DNA of 64,000 nucleotides from Pleionea sp052032335 (GTDB taxonomy: Bacteria > Pseudomonadota > Gammaproteobacteria > Enterobacterales > Kangiellaceae), in NCBI GenBank assembly GCA_052032335.1, contig JBPEWV010000170.1, positions 1 through 64,000 of the forward strand, read 5' to 3'. Of this stretch, positions 60,725 through 64,000 are shown piece after piece. The notes beneath the pieces are model-generated. The model did not search any database and was not told the DNA's origin. It saw only the letters and a program-made list of their open reading frames with translations. Positions within the stretch are counted from its first letter, which is position 1, and each line of letters begins with the position of its first letter. The position numbers and the translations under genes are program-made.

Positions 60725-61876
60725 ATGACTCAAAAGAAACTCGGCCAGTTGTCGGTCAGCACCTTTCTCAACGACTACTGGCAACGACGGCCTGTCGTTT
60801 TAAAGCAGGCCCTACCCGACTTCCAAGACCTACTGTCTCCGGAAGAACTCGCTGGTCTGGCACTTGAAGACGACGTCGAATCACGAATCATTCAGTTTTT
60901 ACCGCAAGAAAATCGCTGGGCTTTTTATCCCGGTCCGCAACAGGAAGATAGGTTTCACTGCTTACCTGAATCTCACTGGACACTTCTGGTTCAATCGCTG
61001 GATTATCACCTGCCCGATGCAAAAAGCTTAATGGATCAATTTGATTTTATCCCTGGTTGGCGCAGAGACGACCTGATGGTGAGCTACGCAACCAAAGACG
61101 GTGGTGTTGGTCCTCATGTTGATCAATACGATGTTTTTCTAGTACAAGGCATGGGCAAACGTCGTTGGCGTGTTGGCTCGGTCAACACACCCTGCAAAGA
61201 TTTTTATCCTCACCCCTTACTGAAGCAAGTCACGCCATTTGAACCCACTATCGACGCAACGCTTGAATCGGGTGACATTTTGTATATTCCTCCCGGTGCC
61301 CCTCACGACGGAGTCGCGATAAGTCCTTGCCTAACTTATTCGATAGGATTTCGCGCGCCTTCCGAACAGATGATTCTAGAACGATTGCTTGAACAGCTGA
61401 TTCAAAATGACGAGTCGACTTCTCCCCGCTACAAAGATTGGCGCCCACTTTCCGATTTTCAAAGCGAAGGCTTACCAGACACATTAATAGACTGGCTCAG
61501 AGGTTGCCTAGCTAACGTCAGTGACGACCAGTTGCTGCAAAGCTTTGGAGAGCTGGTAACCGAGCAAAAATACCCGCCCGAGCCCATTCTTGAAGATCAG
61601 TCGGTGATACGCCAACAACTTCAGTCCTCAGATTATACTCTCGAGCTCAATGAACTAAGCCGAATCACATTCAGCGATCACAAGAGTCAAGTCATGCTGT
61701 TTATAGACGGCTATAGCGCCAAGTTTTCGGTCAAACATCAAAAAGTCATTGACTATTTATGCCAAAACCGACAAATATGCAGCAATAGGTTGATAAATTC
61801 CCTTCAAGATATTGAATTTGTGAATGAAATTGCTAATCTTATCTTGAGAGGCTGTGTAAATTTCATCCAAGAGTAA
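60725..61876 (+). CDS. roxA: Ribosomal protein arginine hydroxylase, RoxA/YcfD type
   Basis: A 383-residue JmjC/cupin 2-oxoglutarate oxygenase (E. coli 373) that hydroxylates an Arg of ribosomal protein L16. Iron motif H-V-D-Q-Y-D (about 137-142) and distal His in P-G-A-P-H-D-G; V-Q-G-M-G-K-R-R-W-R-V-G is a family mark. Winged-helix-like C-terminal part. It follows purB, a usual neighbour in gammaproteobacteria. Confidence 0.93.
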   Translation: MTQKKLGQLSVSTFLNDYWQRRPVVLKQALPDFQDLLSPEELAGLALEDDVESRIIQFLPQENRWAFYPGPQQEDRFHCLPESHWTLLVQSLDYHLPDAKSLMDQFDFIPGWRRDDLMVSYATKDGGVGPHVDQYDVFLVQGMGKRRWRVGSVNTPCKDFYPHPLLKQVTPFEPTIDATLESGDILYIPPGAPHDGVAISPCLTYSIGFRAPSEQMILERLLEQLIQNDESTSPRYKDWRPLSDFQSEGLPDTLIDWLRGCLANVSDDQLLQSFGELVTEQKYPPEPILEDQSVIRQQLQSSDYTLELNELSRITFSDHKSQVMLFIDGYSAKFSVKHQKVIDYLCQNRQICSNRLINSLQDIEFVNEIANLILRGCVNFIQE

Positions 61877-61905
61877 TTCTGCGGAAGTCGAGCGATATTT
61901 ATAGA

Positions 61906-62337
61906 ATGCAAGAAGAGTTTTCAATCACCGAAGTCAGCTGGGCTGACTCAAGCGACTTGTTAAAACACGTACGAGAAAAAGTATTTGTTTTTGAGCAGCG
62001 CGTTGACACAGAAATTGAACTGGATGGCAAAGATCCCGAATGTTTTCACGTACTGGTGACCGATTCGAAAGGCGAGCCTGTTGGTGCCGGCCGACTGACC
62101 AAAGATGGTAAAATTGGTCGAGTATCGGTACTCATGCCGTTTCGCGGTTTAGGACTCGGTTCCCGAATATTACAAAGCCTTATTCAAATTGCCGAGCGAG
62201 AAAGTCTCAGCCCGGTCAAGCTTCATGCCCAAATTCAAGCCATCGATTTTTACGAACGTCATCAGTTTGTCGCTAACGGCCCTGTCTTTATGGAAGCCGG
62301 TATTCCACACCAGTCGATGAAACGATTCAGCCAATAG
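61906..62337 (+). CDS. GNAT N-acetyltransferase (ElaA/YjcF-like)
   Basis: A 143-residue acetyltransferase. R-E-K-V-F-V-F-E-Q-R-V opens the domain; acetyl-CoA loop R-V-S-V-L-M-P-F-R-G-L-G-L-G-S; L-H-A-Q-I-Q-A-I-D-F-Y-E-R-H follows. Substrate unknown. It lies 29 nt behind roxA and 2 nt before the next gene. Confidence 0.88.
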   Translation: MQEEFSITEVSWADSSDLLKHVREKVFVFEQRVDTEIELDGKDPECFHVLVTDSKGEPVGAGRLTKDGKIGRVSVLMPFRGLGLGSRILQSLIQIAERESLSPVKLHAQIQAIDFYERHQFVANGPVFMEAGIPHQSMKRFSQ

Positions 62338-62339
62338 TC

Positions 62340-62870
62340 ATGAGCGACAATCCTCTTGAGTCCTCTCTATTAAACGCAGAACTGGGTGTAACCGACAACC
62401 CTTTTCACCTCGATCGCTCCGCCGACCTGAAGCTTGCCATTTACCGGATGTTTTCTCTGGCAAAACATCGTATCAATATTTTCAGTTACGATCTCGAACC
62501 GCGTATATTAAGCGAACGAAATATTGAATCTGCGATTAAAACCCTGGCAAGACGAAGTCGCCATTCCGAAATCCGTATTTTGGTGTTTGATACCACCGCT
62601 CTGCAAAAAATTGATCACCGACTGGTTGCTCTTTCTCAAGAATTAAGTAGTTTTGTGTCGATTCGAGTCTTGTCAAAGGACTTCCAGCAAATACCCTATT
62701 CCTTCCATCTGGTGGACGATCACGGACTGGTTTACCGCTCCAACCACAGCGAAATAGAAAGCCTGGTATCGTTTAATAGTCCGTCCCGCGTTCGCGAATA
62801 TCGCAAAGAGTTTACCGAAATGTGGGAACACAGTCGTGTGGCGAGTGAGCTGCGCTCACTATCCTTATAA
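62340..62870 (+). CDS. PLD-like fold protein without the HKD motif
   Basis: A 176-residue protein, part of a pair with the GNAT gene. The strand-loop pattern H-R-I-N-I-F-S-Y-D-L-E-P, I-R-I-L-V-F-D-T-T and Y-S-F-H-L-V-D-D-H-G-L-V-Y-R resembles one half of a phospholipase-D fold, but HxKxxxxD is absent. I recall the same GNAT plus PLD-like pairing in other gammaproteobacteria; function is unknown. Confidence 0.6.
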   Translation: MSDNPLESSLLNAELGVTDNPFHLDRSADLKLAIYRMFSLAKHRINIFSYDLEPRILSERNIESAIKTLARRSRHSEIRILVFDTTALQKIDHRLVALSQELSSFVSIRVLSKDFQQIPYSFHLVDDHGLVYRSNHSEIESLVSFNSPSRVREYRKEFTEMWEHSRVASELRSLSL

Positions 62871-62976
62871 TTTCAAAGCTATCACTCCTCAGGCAATTTT
62901 TAAATCACATTTGAATTGCAGACAGGCCTACCGATCAATGTTATAACATCCGCTTTTACAATCTAACCTAACAACC

Positions 62977-64000
62977 ATGTCGACCGCCAAAATTGAAATC
63001 AAAGAGCTGAGTAAACTGGGTGCGCCAGCGATTCTCGCTCAGGTATCGCAAATGTCACTTGGCGTCATCGACACCATGATGGCGGGCAGAGTCAGTCCCG
63101 AAGCGCTAGCTGCCATCGCTGTAGGAACCAACATTCTTAATCCAGTGGTGGTGTTTATTCTCGGTGTCTTTCTGGCACTTAATCCGATAGTGGCGCATTT
63201 AAACGGCCGAGGAAACTTTCAGCAAATTGGTGTTGTGTTTCAGCACGCGCTGTTCCTTTCAATCGTGCTTGCCATACCCAGTATCCTGTTACTGACCCAC
63301 TCGGTACCATTGATGCAGCTCATCGAAATCCAGCCCGAAATAGTACCCATCGTCGATGATTATCTGAGTGCCTGCAGTTTCGGCATAATTCCTTTATTCG
63401 GCTTTCTGGCGCTTCGCTTTTGTAATGAGGGGTTATTTTCAACACGCGCCATTATGACCGTTTCGATCATTGCGATTCCATTTAACCTTATTTTCAACTA
63501 TTGGTTTATCTGGGGTGGGCTGGGTGTTCCGGCTATGGGCGCCGTCGGTGTCGGTTATGCTACTGCTGTCGTCTGGTTCATCATGTTTTTGAGCATCGCC
63601 TTCTATTCGATAACCACCTCACGCTATCGTCATCTGGCCATCGTGGGAAAACTACATCGCTTCGACTTTAAACAACTAAAAGAGATAGTGACTTTGGGAT
63701 TACCCATGGGAATTGGTGTTGGCATGGAGATCGCTATGTTTGCGATTATTGGACTGCTGATTGGCCGATACGAAGTAAACATAGTTGCCTCGCATCAGAT
63801 CGCCATCAATATTGCTTCAATGGCGTATATGATCCCGCTGGGTCTGTCGATTGCCATTTCTGCTCGCGTTGGATTTTTCGCCGGTCGCCACGAGCAATCG
63901 GCCGTCAAACTGGCCGCCAAAACCGGAATAATCCTGTCCATCGGATTAGCAGTAATTTCAGCAATTCTAATATTAAGCTTCAAATTACCGCTCTCACTGC
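62977..64000 (+). CDS. MATE-family multidrug efflux transporter (5' part)
   Basis: 341 codons are visible before the window ends. Start ATG at 62977. It opens L-G-A-P-A-I-L-A-Q-V-S-Q-M-S-L-G-V-I-D-T and continues with M-A-G-R-V-S-P-E-A-L-A-A-I-A, the NorM signature. At least eight membrane helices are covered. Such proteins export cationic drugs against Na+ or H+. The frame is open to the edge, so this is cut by the window, not by mutation. Confidence 0.93.
   Translation, partial: MSTAKIEIKELSKLGAPAILAQVSQMSLGVIDTMMAGRVSPEALAAIAVGTNILNPVVVFILGVFLALNPIVAHLNGRGNFQQIGVVFQHALFLSIVLAIPSILLLTHSVPLMQLIEIQPEIVPIVDDYLSACSFGIIPLFGFLALRFCNEGLFSTRAIMTVSIIAIPFNLIFNYWFIWGGLGVPAMGAVGVGYATAVVWFIMFLSIAFYSITTSRYRHLAIVGKLHRFDFKQLKEIVTLGLPMGIGVGMEIAMFAIIGLLIGRYEVNIVASHQIAINIASMAYMIPLGLSIAISARVGFFAGRHEQSAVKLAAKTGIILSIGLAVISAILILSFKLPLSL

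Overview
The window is chromosomal core sequence of a gammaproteobacterium of moderate GC. Every protein reads as an ordinary Gram-negative product. Diagnostic blocks are recA-recX-alaS-csrA-tRNA-Ser-tRNA-Arg, gltA divergent from sdhCDAB-sucABCD, pncC divergent from mutS-fdxA, and oadGAB. The Na+-pumping oxaloacetate decarboxylase and an alanine/glycine:cation symporter suggest a marine or sodium-using life style. A Kangiellaceae/Oceanospirillales-type host is my guess from content and order, not a computed placement. No CRISPR array, prophage, insertion sequence, rRNA or replication origin was seen.

Layout. 1-5.5 kb: a leftward operon (RND/MMPL exporter, LolA-like periplasmic protein, outer-membrane barrel, DUF2892 protein) faces a rightward rhodanese. 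Two tandem perfect palindromes of the kind bound by ArsR-type sulfide/persulfide sensors lie between them. 5.9-10 kb: accessory secreted functions, namely a candidate beta-barrel pore-forming toxin, an exported metallo-beta-lactamase-fold protein and a lipase-like hydrolase. 10-11.1 kb: tRNA-Arg(CCT) with a duplicated 3' end, then an unknown protein. 11.1-18.7 kb: acyl-CoA dehydrogenase, amino-acid symporter, pentapeptide protein, oadGAB. 18.8-22.9 kb: a PepSY / response regulator / histidine kinase / dinB run and a glycine-zipper protein. 22.9-27.1 kb: GNAT protein, YbaK-HDOD fusion, rmuC. 27.1-36.4 kb: tRNAs, csrA, alaS, recX, recA, pncC, mutS, fdxA and a DUF2057 protein.

36.6-47.8 kb is a nearly complete TCA block: sucD, sucC, sucB, sucA, sdhB, sdhA, sdhD, sdhC read leftward and gltA reads rightward from a strong sigma-70-like promoter. 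The E3 subunit (lpd) is not here. 47.8-50.3 kb holds an ATPase and a glycosyl-phosphotransferase of the types found in exosortase/exopolysaccharide loci. 50.4-64 kb is mixed housekeeping: a eukaryote-sized tryptophan 2,3-dioxygenase, free-methionine-sulfoxide reductase, a GGDEF/EAL protein, DUF1289, asnS, an FMN reductase, a nitroreductase, cytochrome c, tRNA-Glu, a gluzincin-like protein, purB, a RoxA-type ribosomal oxygenase, a GNAT protein, a PLD-like protein and the first part of a MATE transporter.

The points most worth a second look are: a well-conserved recX with no ATG, GTG or TTG start (a GTT sits where the start should be); the paired operators between the exporter operon and the rhodanese; the orphan candidate pore-forming toxin; the duplicated tRNA-Arg end; dinB placed 7 nt behind a two-component system; and a long-form, apparently stand-alone tryptophan dioxygenase.
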